A stretch of DNA of 64,000 nt from Dendrolimus kikuchii (taxonomy: Eukaryota > Arthropoda > Insecta > Lepidoptera > Lasiocampidae), in contig CM034388.1 of NCBI GenBank assembly GCA_019925095.2, positions 30,200,934-30,264,933 on the forward strand. Reading direction: 5' to 3'. Position numbers and translations under genes: made by a program. The notes under the pieces are model-generated. The model saw only the letters and a program-made list of their open reading frames with translations, was not told where the DNA came from and made no database searches. Positions 20,779-32,623 of the stretch are shown here, one piece after another. Within the stretch, counting starts at the first letter, position 1. Each line of letters opens with the position of its first letter.

Positions 20779-21840
20779 AGTGGTCGCCCGTGGTCGAAAT
20801 TCGACCATAATACTTAATCTAAATTATAAGTTTGACATTATTAAGGTTCTGTTGTCAAAGACTATACTTCTATAATCACAGATTTCGCCAAGGCTGTTAA
20901 TTTGACTTTAACAATACACATACATACATACATACATAACTTCACGCCAGTTCCCTTGCGGGGTAGGCACGAACAACAGAGTGCCATTTAGGCTTATTCT
21001 TACACACCTCACTTGCCTCTTTGACATTCATAACTCTTGTCATGCAAGCTCGTCTGTTCTTAAGGCTCCTGACATCACCCTCTGCTAGTACACGATCAAT
21101 TTGATCATGGAAGGTGTGTCGTGTCCTTCCACGACTTCTGCATCCATCCACTTTTGCATTGTATATCTGTTTAGTCATTTTTTCATCATGCATTCTTTCC
21201 ACATGCCCGAACCATCGGAGCATTCCTTTCCTTACCTTCACCCCGACACTCTCTTTCAGACCAACTCTCTTTCTTACTTCGGTATTACGAACGCGGTCCG
21301 CGAGCGTCACTCCGCAGATTTTGCGCAGTGCTCGCATCTCGACCGCGTTTACTCTACTTTCATGCTCTCTCTTCCATACCCAACTCTCGCATCCATACGT
21401 GAGCGTAGGTACCAGCACCGCGTTGTGTATGGCGAGCTGGGCCTTCTGGCTGAGGTTCTTAGCGCCTAGAAGTTTACCTAACGCTCCATTCACACTATTC
21501 CCCAAATTCACTCTTCTTTCTATATCAGCGGTGTACCTTCCATCCCTGCTAAAAGCACATCCAAGATATACAAACTCATTCACTTGCTCTAGCATAACAT
21601 CATCGACCATTAACAATACACAAAAAGTATATTATGCGTGTGTGTGTGTCAAATACATGGTAGTGTGTGTAATGTTTCTTTAATTGATTTAAAGTATTTT
21701 TATGCGTAATTTTTAAAAATTATTAGCATTCTGCACTCCTTCTCTATATAAACTATAAGTGCGAAATTTCATATTCCTCCGTCCGCGCAATTTTCGTAAA
21801 AATGGTTACAAAGTTTTTGCTTCACGTATTAATATATAGA
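20779..21840 (-). mobile_element. Helitron-like element H4, split by R
   Basis: CTAG end at about 20779-20782 (actagtggtcgcccgtggtcg), with the ggtcgaaattcgacc palindrome next to it; the TC start lies near 21838. Interior matches 13535-13825 inverted (gtcaaagactatacttctat, gtgtgtcaaatacatgg). R copy 20921-21609 interrupts it. Confidence 0.78.
20921..21609 (-). mobile_element. R LINE copy, 5'-truncated (~690 bp)
   Basis: Second longest R copy; its frame is open for 224 codons (20942-21616) and covers VNEFVYLGCAF through the R C-terminus. Exact 13 bp duplication ttaacaatacaca at 20908-20920 and 21610-21622. The other H4 copy (around 13755) has this site once, confirming the insertion. Confidence 0.95.
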
Positions 21841-22097
21841 TATCTTTGTACGTGAACCGACACGCACTTAACCGTTTTTTATTTGCCTTTCATGAAAGGA
21901 ATGTCTAATAAAAAAAACCGATTTCAGACAGCACATTAAACAAATTAAGTCGTAAACATTTTGTTTACTCGCGTTTTATCGCCCTGTCCAAAGATCGCGT
22001 GTTGCAAGCCATAAAATTAAATTATGACAAAGTTTTCGTACTATACTTACAAAGTATTGTACTAATTTACGACTGTTTGACCTGAAAATTATAATAT

Positions 22098-22638
22098 TGT
22101 TACAACTTAGGCTCCGAGAAAGACAAATTCCACGTACAGATCTGTAAAAGCACATTTTATTACCTGTCGGCATTTGAACTAATTGTAATCCTTTTATGAT
22201 CGTCTTCTTTTGTTCACTTATTTATTGGCAAACGTTTTTAGTTATTGTGAAGAACGGTCTAATGTCCTATTGTACTCGTTTACGGCCGCTCAGGAGCATC
22301 ATTAGCCATGTGTTGCGGATTATAAGTACAAGCTAATTCTAGGAAATCATGTCGACGTTGCCGGGCGGGCACATCTGCATTTGTGAAGTACAAAACGATG
22401 GCCTGATTGAGAGACGGGGTCAGTTGAGCTACAACTACGATCTAGGCGTGAAATGTGTACATTCGGGAATATAATAGTGACGGACTTTGCGCGTTTTATT
22501 GACTTACGACCTTCTGCATTACGTTTGGATTTGTTGTGTTCGGTTATATTTGCACCTGTGTTATACGTGTTTGTATAGTTCTAATAAACTCTATAATAAT
22601 TCCGACGGCATTTTAATTCGAGTCTCGCGACTCGTAAA
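22098..22638 (+). repeat. Solo LTR, family L
   Basis: tgttaca start, aataaactctataat signal, decayed end ctcgtaaa. Flanked by aatat on both sides (22093-22097 and 22639-22643), a 5 bp duplication as expected for an LTR element. Confidence 0.75.
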
Positions 22639-22896
22639 AATATTAGTATAGTTTTTTTTTTAATTTTTTTGGAACAACAAACAGCTACATTATTAAAATT
22701 AAATACAAAATTGCAATTTAAAATATTAAGTAATAATGCAGCCCACAGCAGCGCTGTCCACGAGTTAAAAAATAAATATATTATTAAAGGGATTTTGGTA
22801 ATCGCTAGGCTCAATATTAAATGTATATTTATAGAAGGAAGGAAAAGAAAGTAAAAAAAAGAAGAGCAAGAACAAAAATAGAAATTGAAGTATGAT
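22639..22896. other. Unassigned AT-rich sequence
   Basis: T-rich start (22650-22670) then AT-rich sequence with no recognisable content. Confidence 0.4.
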
Positions 22897-23365
22897 CAGT
22901 TTTGAGATACGGAATTATAATATTTAGAGGAAATTCTACAAACAGAGAGACAATATTCAAAGCACAAAAGTAATATGCTTAGCTGAGCAGTTCTCTAGAC
23001 TATATGGACTTGTTTCTTTGTTCTTATTATATGTAAAAAACCGAATTAAGCTTTTGTGTAAGTAAAATATAGTATTAGTATATAATATAATATATTAGTA
23101 GATAATCTCAGCGAAACTTCGCTGGCGTTACCATGACGGCGTAACAAACACATCGTTGAATTAAGTGTAATTTGCCATGTGTGAGTACCAAAGTATAGTA
23201 ATCGGCCTTTTTCGCCGTCAAACGTTACCACGTTGGATGTTAATTAGGCTCGTTAATTATGCCTTACATCCATATTTCATTTAAAACAAACGGATACATG
23301 GAAACCATTTTTTTATAGATTTTAAGATATTGACATCGCCTTGTTTGTATATTTTTGAAATTATA

Positions 23366-23775
23366 CATACATACATACATAACTTTACGCCAGTTCCCTT
23401 GCGGGGTAGGCACGAATAACAGAGCGCCATTTAGGCTTATTCTTACACACCTCACTTGCTTCTTCTTAAGGCTCCTGACATCACCTTCTGCTAGTACACG
23501 ATCAATTTGATCATGGTAGGTGTGTCGTGGCCTTCCACGACTTCTGCATCCATCCACTTTTACATTGTATATCTGTTTAGACATTCTTTCATCGTGCATT
23601 CTTTCCACATGCCCGAACCACCGGAGTATTCCTTTCCTTACCTTCACCCCGACACTCTCTTTCAGACCAAGTCTCTTTCTTACTTCGGTATTACGAACGC
23701 GGTCCGCGAGCGTCACTCCGCAGATTTTGCGCAATGCTCGCATCTCGACCGCGTTTACTCTACTTTCATGCTTTC
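23366..23775 (-). mobile_element. R LINE copy inserted in an older LINE
   Basis: Exact 12 bp duplication tttgaaattata (23354-23365 and 23776-23787). Lacks 37 bp of the R coding end between two cttctt repeats, so acttgcttcttcttaagg is joined. Confidence 0.93.
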
Positions 23776-24025
23776 TTTGAAATTATAATGTTAATTAAAA
23801 ACAACCCAACATTATTTGAAAATTATAGAAGTGCCCGACATATTAATAAGAATAAAATTTGTATGCCTCCGCATACCACTGCATTATATGACAAAAGCGT
23901 GTTTGGGATGGCACCATGAATATGTAATAATTTACCATATAATATAATGGAAGAAAATAGTATTAATATGTTTAAACAAAAATTATTCGAGTGGTTGACT
24001 ATTTAAATGAGAGGTAATTAAGAGG

Positions 24026-24433
24026 TCGAGATGCGAGCACTGCGCAAAATCTGCGGAGTGACGCTCGCGGACCGCGTTCGTAATCCGAAGTAAGAAAGAG
24101 AGTTGCTCTGAAAGAGAGTATCGGGGTGAAGGTAAGGAAAGGAATGCTCCGGTGGTTCGGGCATGTGGAAAGAATGACTAAACAGATATACAATGCAAAA
24201 GTGGATGGATGCAGAAGTCGTGGAAGGCCACGACACACCTTCCATGATCAAATTGATCGTGTACTAGCAGAAGGCGATGTCAGGAGCCTTAAGAACAGAC
24301 GAGCTTGCATGACAAGAGTTATGAATGTCAAAGAGGCAAGTGAGGTGTGTAAGAATAAGCCCAAATGGCACTCTGTTGGTCGTGCCCACCCCGCAAGGGA
24401 ACTGGCGTGAAGTTATGTATGTATGTATGTATG
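24026..24433 (+). mobile_element. R LINE copy inserted in the same older LINE
   Basis: Duplication taattaagagg at 24015-24025 and 24434-24444. Short subtype (15 bp segment absent). One-base deletion in cgtaatccgaag breaks its frame. Confidence 0.93.
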
Positions 24434-24681
24434 TAATTAAGAGGATATTGTGTTGTTTAAATAAAATAAAAGATTTATAAGGCACCAAATTAAGTATTAT
24501 ATAGAGATAGGTTCAGTAATTTTATATTGCGATGCTATGAAAGGCCAGCTAAGTAATAAGTTCTCAGTTATATTGAATAAGACCTACGTATACATTTAGT
24601 TCACAATAAAGATGATTTGATTTTGATTTTGATCATCACTAATAAGTTAGTTTTGTGAAGCAGGAATTTGAATAAGAAAAC

Positions 24682-25031
24682 TACGTTTTAACGGTCTTAA
24701 GCGCGGTAATTTATTTGATTTTTGTTGTTCCGACGTTTCGGCCACTTTTCAGGGGTCGTGATCACGGAAGACAAAGATGTCAAGTGTCAACGAGTATTGT
24801 TATAGTTTTATTTAGCCTACCGCCAACTTGTTCATTTTAATCATTATTTGAATAATAATTTAAAAAATATATTATTTGAACAAGGTGGCGGTAGGCTAAA
24901 TAAAACTTTAACAATACTCGTTGACACTTGACATCTTTGTCTTCTGTGATCAAGGCCACTGAAGTGGCCGAAACGTCGGAACAACAAAAATCAAATAAAT
25001 TAAATAAATAAATAAAGACCGTTAAAACGTA
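24682..25031. repeat. Large inverted repeat of Penelope-type ends
   Basis: Left arm 24682-24833 and right arm 24878-25031 are about 152 bp, nearly perfect reverse complements, with a 44 bp AT-rich centre. Each arm holds the gccgaaacgtcgg motif and a ggccact/agtggcc stem-loop seen at the other Penelope-like sites. 24633-24681 and 25032-25059 are further pieces of the same family (tcgcgaaaacttaagaaaat). Confidence 0.85.
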
Positions 25032-25073
25032 GCTTTCTATTATGAATACAAGTCGCGAAAACTTAAGAAAATA

Positions 25074-25325
25074 CATACATACACATACATAACTTCACGC
25101 CAGTTCCCTTGCGGGGTAGGCACGAACAACAGAGCGCAATTCAGGCTTATTCTTACACACCTCACTTGCTTCTTTGACATTCATAGCTCTTGTCATGCAC
25201 GCTCGTCTGTTCTAAAGGCTCCTGACATCACCTTCTGCTAGTACACGATCAATTTGATCATGGAAGGTGTGTCGTGGCCATCCACGACTTCTGCATCCAT
25301 CCACTTTTGCATTGTATATCTGTAT
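25074..25325 (-). mobile_element. R LINE copy
   Basis: Exact 14 bp duplication aacttaagaaaata (25060-25073, 25326-25339); the target is Penelope-type sequence, whose uninterrupted form is present at 42450-42470. Confidence 0.94.
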
Positions 25326-25457
25326 AACTTAAGAAAATATTACAGGAATTTGAATTTGGAAGGTGAGTTGGCAAATATGTCCATGTTCAAACAGTTTATT
25401 ATGGGTGTCGACCACACGTATGAGAGGAGAACGAAGGCCAGAGTTTGTCATAGATGC

Positions 25458-26851
25458 AGTGGTGGATTTACCAATAGGCTGAGTAGGCTCCAGCCTAGGG
25501 CGGCAGATTTTGGAGGGGCGGCAAATTTGGGGGCAATTTTTTTATATATTATGTCTTACACAATTTTTAAACTACGGTAAAAATAAGGTCTAACTAAATG
25601 TGTTAAAGCTACACTAATGCTTCTAAATAAATTTCAGTAGGTATGCATATCAGATATAAAAAAAAAATAAGTTAAAAACATAAAAAATAAAGTATTAAAT
25701 TAGAAAATTTCAATGTCATGATCTTATTTTATTGTATTATTATTAATTTATTATTATTATTTACATATATATTTTATTTCCAAATTTTTTACATTTTTCT
25801 TATAAAAAATACAAATTTATTTATAAAAAAAATATAAAAAACTGATCTTCGCCGGCAGTGGGGCCTAGGATCCAGGCTACCGGTGGTTAAGGCTCCAGAC
25901 ACAGGAATCTCCTCACAATACGGGCCGTGTCCAACAGAGCTGCCTTCTGCATCCGACCCTGCAACCAGATACCAAGCGAGAGCCTTTCAAGGTGGCGATC
26001 AAGGCTCTTATTATTATTATTATTATTTATAAGCTATTAAGTAAAAATATGCACGATAGATCCAACACGTGTTAGTGCTCAAGAAAAACATCGAGGAGAC
26101 CCTTGCACGTAGAAATTACAGATGTGTGAAACCCGCCAATGCGCCTTAGACAAGCTTAAAGGATATACCACCCATTTCACTAAAATGTAAACATCCAATA
26201 GTGTTATGTTTATGATCTTAATATCAATAAATATTCAGGGCTGGGCAAAATACATGGTTTCCTTTAATTGAAATACAAATTACAAAATACTGTCTCGCAT
26301 GTGTTTAAAATACGAAATACAAAATACTTTTGAGTCGGGTATTTGAAATATAAAATACAAAATACAGCATTTCAACTATAGTACACAAATCATAAAGTTA
26401 CAATTTCATTGACCATAAAAAATGATCAAATTAATATGATTGTGAATTAGGGTATCGATTTATCGGTAGGGGCGGTTAAATTTGAATAGCCTACAGGCGT
26501 ATCTTATCCGTGCAGGAACGGAGAAAGATTACAATTTCCTGCGGCCGGGCGGCCTGTCGTAAGAAGCGACTTAACAACCCACAGCCAGGTGGTAGGGCAT
26601 CTGCCCGACTGGATGGCTACCACCCCTGGTCTAAAGTATGTCGCCATAACAACCTTGAGTTGTGTTCCGGCATTAGTGACCAGGTTCCAGTCTCCCTTAA
26701 GAGAGCAGCAGCGCATTTGTAGCAACTTTGGTGTTACAAATGTCCATAGGCGATTGTAACCGGTTTCCATCAAGTGGGCCATCTGCCAGTCTGCTGATCT
26801 CCTGCAATAAAAAAAAAAAAAAAAGGCGTCGTATTTCTAAATCCGCCCCTG
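25458..26851. mobile_element. Non-autonomous hAT-like element
   Basis: Begins cagtggtggatttacc and ends aaatccgcccctg, inverted-repeat ends of the CAGNG hAT type, with an exact 8 bp duplication catagatg (25450-25457, 26852-26859), the size diagnostic of hAT. 1394 bp with no transposase frame. Guests inside: a GC-rich retroposon-like segment ending in (tta)n (25840-26028), a second hAT-type end cagggctgggcaaaatac at about 26236, and a full S1 copy. Confidence 0.85.
26507..26820 (+). repeat. S1 SINE-like repeat, full length, inside the hAT element
   Basis: tccgtgcaggaacgg start, ggttccagtctccc B-box-like segment, ctcctgcaat(A)15+ end. Short duplication aggcgt on both sides. The pure poly-A suggests a recent insertion. 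Confidence 0.9.
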
Positions 26852-26859
26852 CATAGATG

Positions 26860-27094
26860 TCATGTTCCACATATTAAACATGGAAAACATGGGCATTAGA
26901 ATATTTTAAATACATTTTTATAAATATATTAACGGGAGGTGACCCGTCAATAACAGCTAAAGCTTTGAATAGCGGTGTTATAAAAAAAGTTCAACTTAAC
27001 CCTTATTTCCATATCAAAGGCATCGCTTAAACGGTAAAAGTAACGCTTCGGTAAACAGATTTATGAATGACTAGCTATTCCTACTGCTTCGTTT
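26860..27094. other. Unassigned sequence
   Basis: Nothing recognisable. Confidence 0.4.
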
Positions 27095-27105
27095 ACGGTA
27101 GATTT

Positions 27106-27251
27106 ACATACATACATAACTTCACACCAGTTCCCTTGCGGGGTAGGCACGTACAACAGAGCGCCATTTAGGCCCATTCTTACACACCTCACTTGCTTTT
27201 TTGATATTCATAACTCTTGTCATGCACGCTCGTCTGTCCGTAAAGCTCCTG
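27106..27251 (-). mobile_element. R LINE copy, ~146 bp
   Basis: Exact 11 bp duplication acggtagattt (27095-27105, 27252-27262). Confidence 0.93.
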
Positions 27252-27262
27252 ACGGTAGATTT

Positions 27263-28036
27263 GCACTTTAATATGTTCGGAGTCTTGTAAGATATCGGAG
27301 TGAGACTTAAGGCTCCTGTTGCCTTAAAACGTCGAAAGTGGGTAATTATTGATCAATAGTTTCCCAAAAAATAATATCATAAATCTTCACGATATGAGAC
27401 ATAACGTGGTTTTTTCATAATTTTTCTATATATTTATTTTATTCAGTTAAAAAATTAAATCACAATCCAAATTAATGACATGAAACCATTTTACTCTGTG
27501 GGGACACTGCCTACTCAGCGAATTGCATCGAATGGCATGCGACGCGCATAGAGTGGCAGTTGTCTTGCATCATTCACACCCGCGACGCGTTACTCATTGT
27601 AATAATATAATGCACATGTATGAGTGAATAAATAATCTTGGTTTACTAGAACACGCATTCATTTACAACATTCCTATCCACCGACACATTTAAATAAGTG
27701 CATATACTCCTTTAATTTTTATCAAATCAGGATAATTAAAATATCTACTTCTATATAAAAGAGAGATACACAATTTGATTTTATTCTTTTTTTTTAATCT
27801 ATTTTATTTTATTCACAATAAAATAATAATGCATCTGAAAAGCGACCGCGTCTATGGAATCCTCGCTATTACCCGAAAATTTCTCAAAAACATTGACGTT
27901 TGACTAGGGCAACGCGTTAGCGTTGCCTGCTCTTAGGATGGTATAAGGGGATGAGATAGGAGGAATGGGAAATACGGGATGGGATAGATGGGAGGGGTAT
28001 AGAAGAACGGAATAGGAAAAATGTAATATATAATAA
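27263..28036. other. Unassigned sequence with one hairpin
   Basis: No gene seen. Perfect hairpin ggcaacgc/gcgttgcc with gtta loop at 27908-27927. The 27490-27680 part has a polyadenylation-like aataaataatcttgg and may be an LTR or retroposon end, but no second copy is present. Confidence 0.4.
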
Positions 28037-28310
28037 TATACATACATACATAACTTCACGCCAGTTCCTTTGCGGGGTAGGCATGAACGACAGAGCGCCA
28101 TTTAGGCTTATTCTTAAACAGCTCACTTGCTCCTTTGACATTCATAACTCTTGTCACGCACGCTCGTCTGTTCTTAAGGCTCCTGACATCACCTTCTGCT
28201 AGTACACGATCAATTTGATCATGGAAGGTGTGTCGTGGCCTTCCACCACTTCTGCATCCATCCACTTTTGCATTGTATATCTGTTTAGTCATTCTTTCAT
28301 CATGCCTTCT
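28037..28310 (-). mobile_element. R LINE copy
   Basis: R 3' end and tail; long subtype but cut just after catcatgc. AT-rich flanks (taatatataataata / tatataatataata) resemble each other but are too simple to call an exact duplication. Confidence 0.85.
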
Positions 28311-28405
28311 TTCTTTGTTATATAATATAATATACAAAATATAATAAAATGATATTGATGTAATTTTTAGGCTTTACTTATTTATTACTTAGCAAATGGA
28401 TATAT

Positions 28406-28662
28406 GGCCAGGTGGAAAGCGATTACCATCACCTAAGGATATTTGCAACACCAAAGGTGCTACAAATGAGCTGCAGCTCTCTAAAGGGATACTGGAACCT
28501 GCCCACTAATCCCGGAACACAGCTCAAGGTTGTAATGGGGGCATATTCTTGACCAGGGGTGGGCAAACGCCCTACCACCTGGCTGTGGGTTGTTTTGTCG
28601 CCTCTCACGACAGGCCGCCCATCCGCAGGAAATTGTATTCTTTCTCCGTTTCTGCATGGATA
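28406..28662 (-). repeat. S1 SINE-like repeat, diverged
   Basis: Lacks the poly-A end; body from ggtggaaagcgattacc to ccgtttctgcatgg. Deletion of the ggatggctacc half of the stem (caggggtgggcaaacgcc). Confidence 0.75.
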
Positions 28663-28665
28663 GAA

Positions 28666-29059
28666 TAGCCGTACAATACACATATACATACGTGCGTAGT
28701 TTATCAAGGTTTTTCATTCTAACAGTACCTGCAGAATATCTCCATTGCATTCATCAAGAAAATGTGGCCTTCTCAAAAACGACCTATCTTCAGACTTAAT
28801 AATTGAAGTGAATTAAAGATACTGTAATTTAGAGTATAAATCCCTTCTTTTAATTTAGAGAATAAATTCCTGAAACGAAACATTAATTCAGGTTATTGCA
28901 GTCAGTAGTGGGACTAGTGCTTGCACTCTCAGTCGAGACTAATTGCATTTCTCCACGATGCGCAACGCCAAGCCATTTTCGCGGAATTGTAGCTTTTAAA
29001 ACGGCGTGATATCAAATTTTCTAAATATTATACCAAAAGAAAATATTTTTCTGCTTCTT
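28666..29059. other. Unassigned sequence
   Basis: No recognisable gene or shared repeat. Confidence 0.4.
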
Positions 29060-29215
29060 TAGACTGTGCGGTTAAACGGACCGACCTCACTAAGACGTAG
29101 TAGTTCGGGGTCCGATTTCTGGCATGGTAAATTTCGAAAAAAAATAACAAAATTTCCGTTATTTTGGTCTGTTTGTCTTGTCCCCAGAGTGGTTGCTAGT
29201 ATATTACAAAATAAG
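29060..29215 (+). repeat. Diverged S3 SINE
   Basis: Decayed head (gtccgatttctggcatggtaaa) and body (ttattttggtctgt, ccccagagtgg) line up with 61950-62060. Confidence 0.6.
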
Positions 29216-29227
29216 AGGTTATTTTTA

Positions 29228-29448
29228 TTCCATGAGTTCAGCAGACAAGCAGACGGTCCACTGGTGGGAAGCGGTTACCATGGCCTATGGACATTCGTAA
29301 CTCCAACGATGTTGCTGCTCTCTAAAGGGAGATTGGACCAGACGGACAAATGCATCGCCACCTGAGTAGGTTGTTTTGTCGCCTCTCACCACAGGCCGCC
29401 TGGCTGTAGGAAATCGTATTTTTTCTCCGTTTGTACACGGATGTTTGA
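29228..29448 (-). repeat. S1 SINE-like repeat, internally deleted
   Basis: Poly-A side ccatgagttcagcagacaag; about 85 bp missing in the middle; ends ccgtttgtacacgg. Confidence 0.7.
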
Positions 29449-29449
29449 A

Positions 29450-29612
29450 GACGCCGGGGACAAAAAGTAGTTCCGCAGAAGTGGATGAGGCCGTTGGGCC
29501 ATCGCTCTACAAGGGCCCGCTGCGGCCGTGTACCTGTGGCCCTGGCATAAGGGCGACGGACATAATACCGAGGGGTTTTAGTGAGTATTCTGATCGTGGT
29601 GTGGCATAACAC
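29450..29612 (+). repeat. R1-like LINE 3' UTR fragment
   Basis: gacaaaaagtag...tggatgaggcc and ccctggcataagggcgacgg...ataccgaggggttttagtg match 48970-49110 in order. No coding sequence. Confidence 0.7.
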
Positions 29613-29749
29613 TTCATACACTCTACTAAATTTATTATTAATGATTGATGATGTGTGAATGATGTGTATTTTTAAATGTATTAATTTTTTTTTGTTTATT
29701 TAACTAAACTTTATTTAACTAATTTCTAAATTATGTATTATTTTATGTG

Positions 29750-29945
29750 TATTTTATTGTCCTTCGTGACTTCACTTGCTGCTCCCAGGCGGCAGAACAG
29801 CGCTGGTCTTAATTGGTCAGCATATGCTGAGACTGGGTCCAATTTTAGGACTTATTCTGTTTCTATTATTTTACTGTTTGATAGTACTCTGTATGGTTTT
29901 TGTCCTAAATAAAATATGTCTTTCTTTCTTTCTTCTTTCTATACG
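29750..29945 (+). repeat. LINE 3' tail with (TTTC)n
   Basis: Shares ttattgtccttcgtgac...ctgctcccaggcgg and ccaattttaggacttat with 32330-32520; ends taaataaaatatg then (tttc)n. Likely a LINE 3' UTR with a 4 bp tandem tail. Confidence 0.65.
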
Positions 29946-30815
29946 TAAGGTTCTAGTGCCACACTGACCTGGTGAACCCCACACACCGTCCTCGATTTCC
30001 CTCCTCGCGTGGCAGATGGTCCTCAATTGGATTTGCTCTTATTAAAAAAAAAGTGAAGATACTATAGGGACGTTCTCTCATCGCACAAAACACGGTTAAC
30101 CCAAGACAAACCGTTTCATCCCGATATTCTTTGAGAGTGTGGTATCACACCGACCTAGCCGGCCCTAAGAGCTGTAATCAAATTAATAATTCCAGCAGGT
30201 ACTACCACGTCAAATTAATTAAAAAGTCACTTGAACGACTCGGTTATTTTAATAACGATTTTCTTTAAGTCATTAGCAAAGTAACCTTTGCACTTTGTTA
30301 TTCATGAAAGCTTCAAGCCGGACCATTTGCAACTAACGACGCGTAAATAATGCCTTCTTGAAAAACAAGACGAAAACAATTTAAGATAAAACATATTTTA
30401 TATATCTATAATTACAAGAACCTCCCTAACAAGCTGATGCTAACGAACTAGAATAATTAATTTTTGAAATTAAATATTTAAACCTTTTAATTCTATTCTG
30501 TGTTACTTAGGTTTCAAGTTATACAATAGTTTAATAAGAAATTTTTGAATGAACATATTAGATGCGCGTTATCAATTATTATTCACTTATATATAGTTAA
30601 TTACCGGTATTTTCTAAAAATATACTGCCACATAGGAATAATGTTATACCGTTACTTAAGTAACATTTATAATTTTAACGTTAAATATAACGTTAACAAT
30701 CGTATGTTTAAGTTACACTTACCGATATATTTAACGTTACCGGAACAATGAACAAACACAACTTTAATCAATTGCAGTATTATTTGAAAAGCAATCGCGT
30801 GAATTAAGCATTTAA
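29946..30815. other. Unassigned sequence
   Basis: AT-rich, with no coding or shared-repeat signal I can support. Confidence 0.45.
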
Positions 30816-31291
30816 CAGTCGACTCTCGATAATTTAACACTCAAGGGACCAAAGCAAAAAATCAAATTACCAAGAGTTCAAAGTAACAGGCATTTATTAC
30901 AAAGAGGGAGGTAAAAAGTCAAGAAAACAAGTGTTTGAGCAAAATTCGTGATTATTTTAAACATTTCTGCAATTATTTACAAATGTTCATTTTGAAAAGA
31001 AGTCCGTATTTTTATGTTGACTGAGCGACTTCTGTCTATCATTGTCCAATTAATTTGACAGTGATGAGAGCTAGGAAGAAATTGTTACTTGTGTCGGTTT
31101 TGAGGGCGTAGAAGCGTAGCGATTTACAGAGAGTAGGGAAGCCCGAATTTCAAACTATTTCATGTTGGCGGGCAAGATACTATTCCTTCAACGTCAAATT
31201 ACCCAGGGGATCAATTCATGTTGATTTTATTCAATTTATCAACTACTTTGCAAGGGATCAGGGAAAATTCCGAATTATCGACAGTCGACTG
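30816..31291. mobile_element. pogo-like MITE (476 bp)
   Basis: Ends cagtcgactctcgataatt (left) and, inverted, cagtcgactgtcgataatt (right), a pogo/Tigger-type terminus. TA follows the right end; the left flank is aa, one base from TA. No transposase frame. Confidence 0.75.
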
Positions 31292-31416
31292 TATATTGCA
31301 TATACGCACGCTATTATTGAGAATGCTGTTTGAAGATCTTTGGGAGCAAGTGAGACGAACTATCAAAACATAATTATAACGGTAAACTTAACAATAAAAT
31401 TAGTATTAATGTTATA

Positions 31417-31862
31417 GTAAGTAGTAGAGTAAACGCGGTCGAGATGCGAGCACTGCGCAAAATCTGCGGAGTGACGCTTGCGGACCGCGTTCGTAATACC
31501 GAAGTAAGAAAGAGAGTTGGTCTGAAAGAGAGTGTCGGGGTGAAGGTAAGGAAAGGAATGCTCCGGTGGTTCGGGTATGTGGAAAGAATGCATGATGAAA
31601 GAATGACTAAACAGATATACAATGCAAAAGTGGATGGATGCAGAAGTCGTGGAAGGCCACGACACACCTTCCATGATCAAATTGATCGTGTATTAGCGGA
31701 GGGTGATGTCAGGAGCCTTAAGAACAGACGAGCGTGCATGACAAGAGTTATGAATGTCAAAGAAGCAAGTGAGGTATGTAAGAATAAGCCTAAATGGCGC
31801 TCTGTTGTTCGTGCCTACCCCGCAAGGGAACTGGCGTGAAGTTATGTATGTATGTATGTATG
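31417..31862 (+). mobile_element. R LINE copy
   Basis: Exact 13 bp duplication tattaatgttata (31404-31416, 31863-31875). Long subtype; coding end intact to the natural stop. Confidence 0.94.
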
Positions 31863-31934
31863 TATTAATGTTATATTTTTAACGATAAATTGGTCTAGGA
31901 ATAACGTTAAGTTTTATAACGACACTAATTGTTT

Positions 31935-32233
31935 TTTGGAACGAAGTTCCTTATCGCGCGTTGTGAAAGGGGGCTAGACGGAAAAAATTCTTACGAAAAG
32001 TTGTCACGACACTTTTTGCTATAGTAAGCTATCAACTTTAATGCAATGAAATAAAATCTAAAATATCAATTAGTGTAATAATATACGCTGTTTTTGATAC
32101 TATTTGTTTGTTTATGTATTTCTTTCTATACATAGGTTTTTGATAAAATTTCGATGTTTTTCGATGCTTATCGACACACTTTTTGAGATGTTTTGAGAAT
32201 TTTTAAGACATTTTAGGAGAACTTCGTTCCAAA
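31935..32233. mobile_element. TIR MITE (299 bp)
   Basis: Ends tttggaacgaagttcc and gaacttcgttccaaa are inverted repeats of 15 bp. A left half recurs at 2444-2532. No coding potential. Confidence 0.8.
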
Positions 32234-32329
32234 CATGTGTCCCAAAGACACCTCTTTAGTTTTTTACTATTACTATTTATACTAATTTTACTATTTTAAT
32301 TATTAACTGTACCGATTTGATATATTATT

Positions 32330-32520
32330 TGTGTTGTATTGTCCTCCGTAACTCTACCTGCTGGTCCCAGACGGAAGTACAGCGCTGGCCTTAGCAGCTA
32401 GCATTACGCTGAGTCTGGATCCAATTTTAGGACTTATATTGATGCAGTTATCTTTTATTTTTTTACTCAGTATTGTTAATATGTTTATTTGTACTAAATA
32501 AAATATTTATTTATTTATTT
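32330..32520 (+). repeat. LINE 3' tail with (TTTA)n
   Basis: Second copy of the 29750-29945 family; here the tail is aataaaat(atttattt)n. Confidence 0.65.
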
Positions 32521-32623
32521 CTGCTTTCTAATTTTTTTTTGTGAAATTATTACTACCTTTTTTTTAGTAAAATTTTCAAACACAACCCCGTCTAATATCT
32601 TTTTTCCATTTATATCTAATATA

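Larger units (their letters stand above)
22897..24632 (+). pseudogene. CR1/Jockey-like LINE 3' end split by two R copies
   Basis: Reads LRYGIIIFRGNSTNRETIFK (22900-22960), then, after an unrelated interval (about 22990-23310), DFKILTSPCLYIFEI up to 23365. The frame resumes after the first R insertion as IMLIKNNPTLFENY and PHHTTALYD-like residues to about 24010, a typical post-reverse-transcriptase C-terminus. After the second R copy a 3' UTR ends in tttgattttgattttgat (24613-24632). The frame rejoins exactly across the first R copy when one target duplication is removed. Confidence 0.7.

Noticed and set aside
24950..24985. Hammerhead ribozyme in the Penelope-type end
   Set aside because: A gaaac follows a stem-loop, but the conserved CUGANGA core is not present; ctgaagtgg is part of the stem-loop itself.
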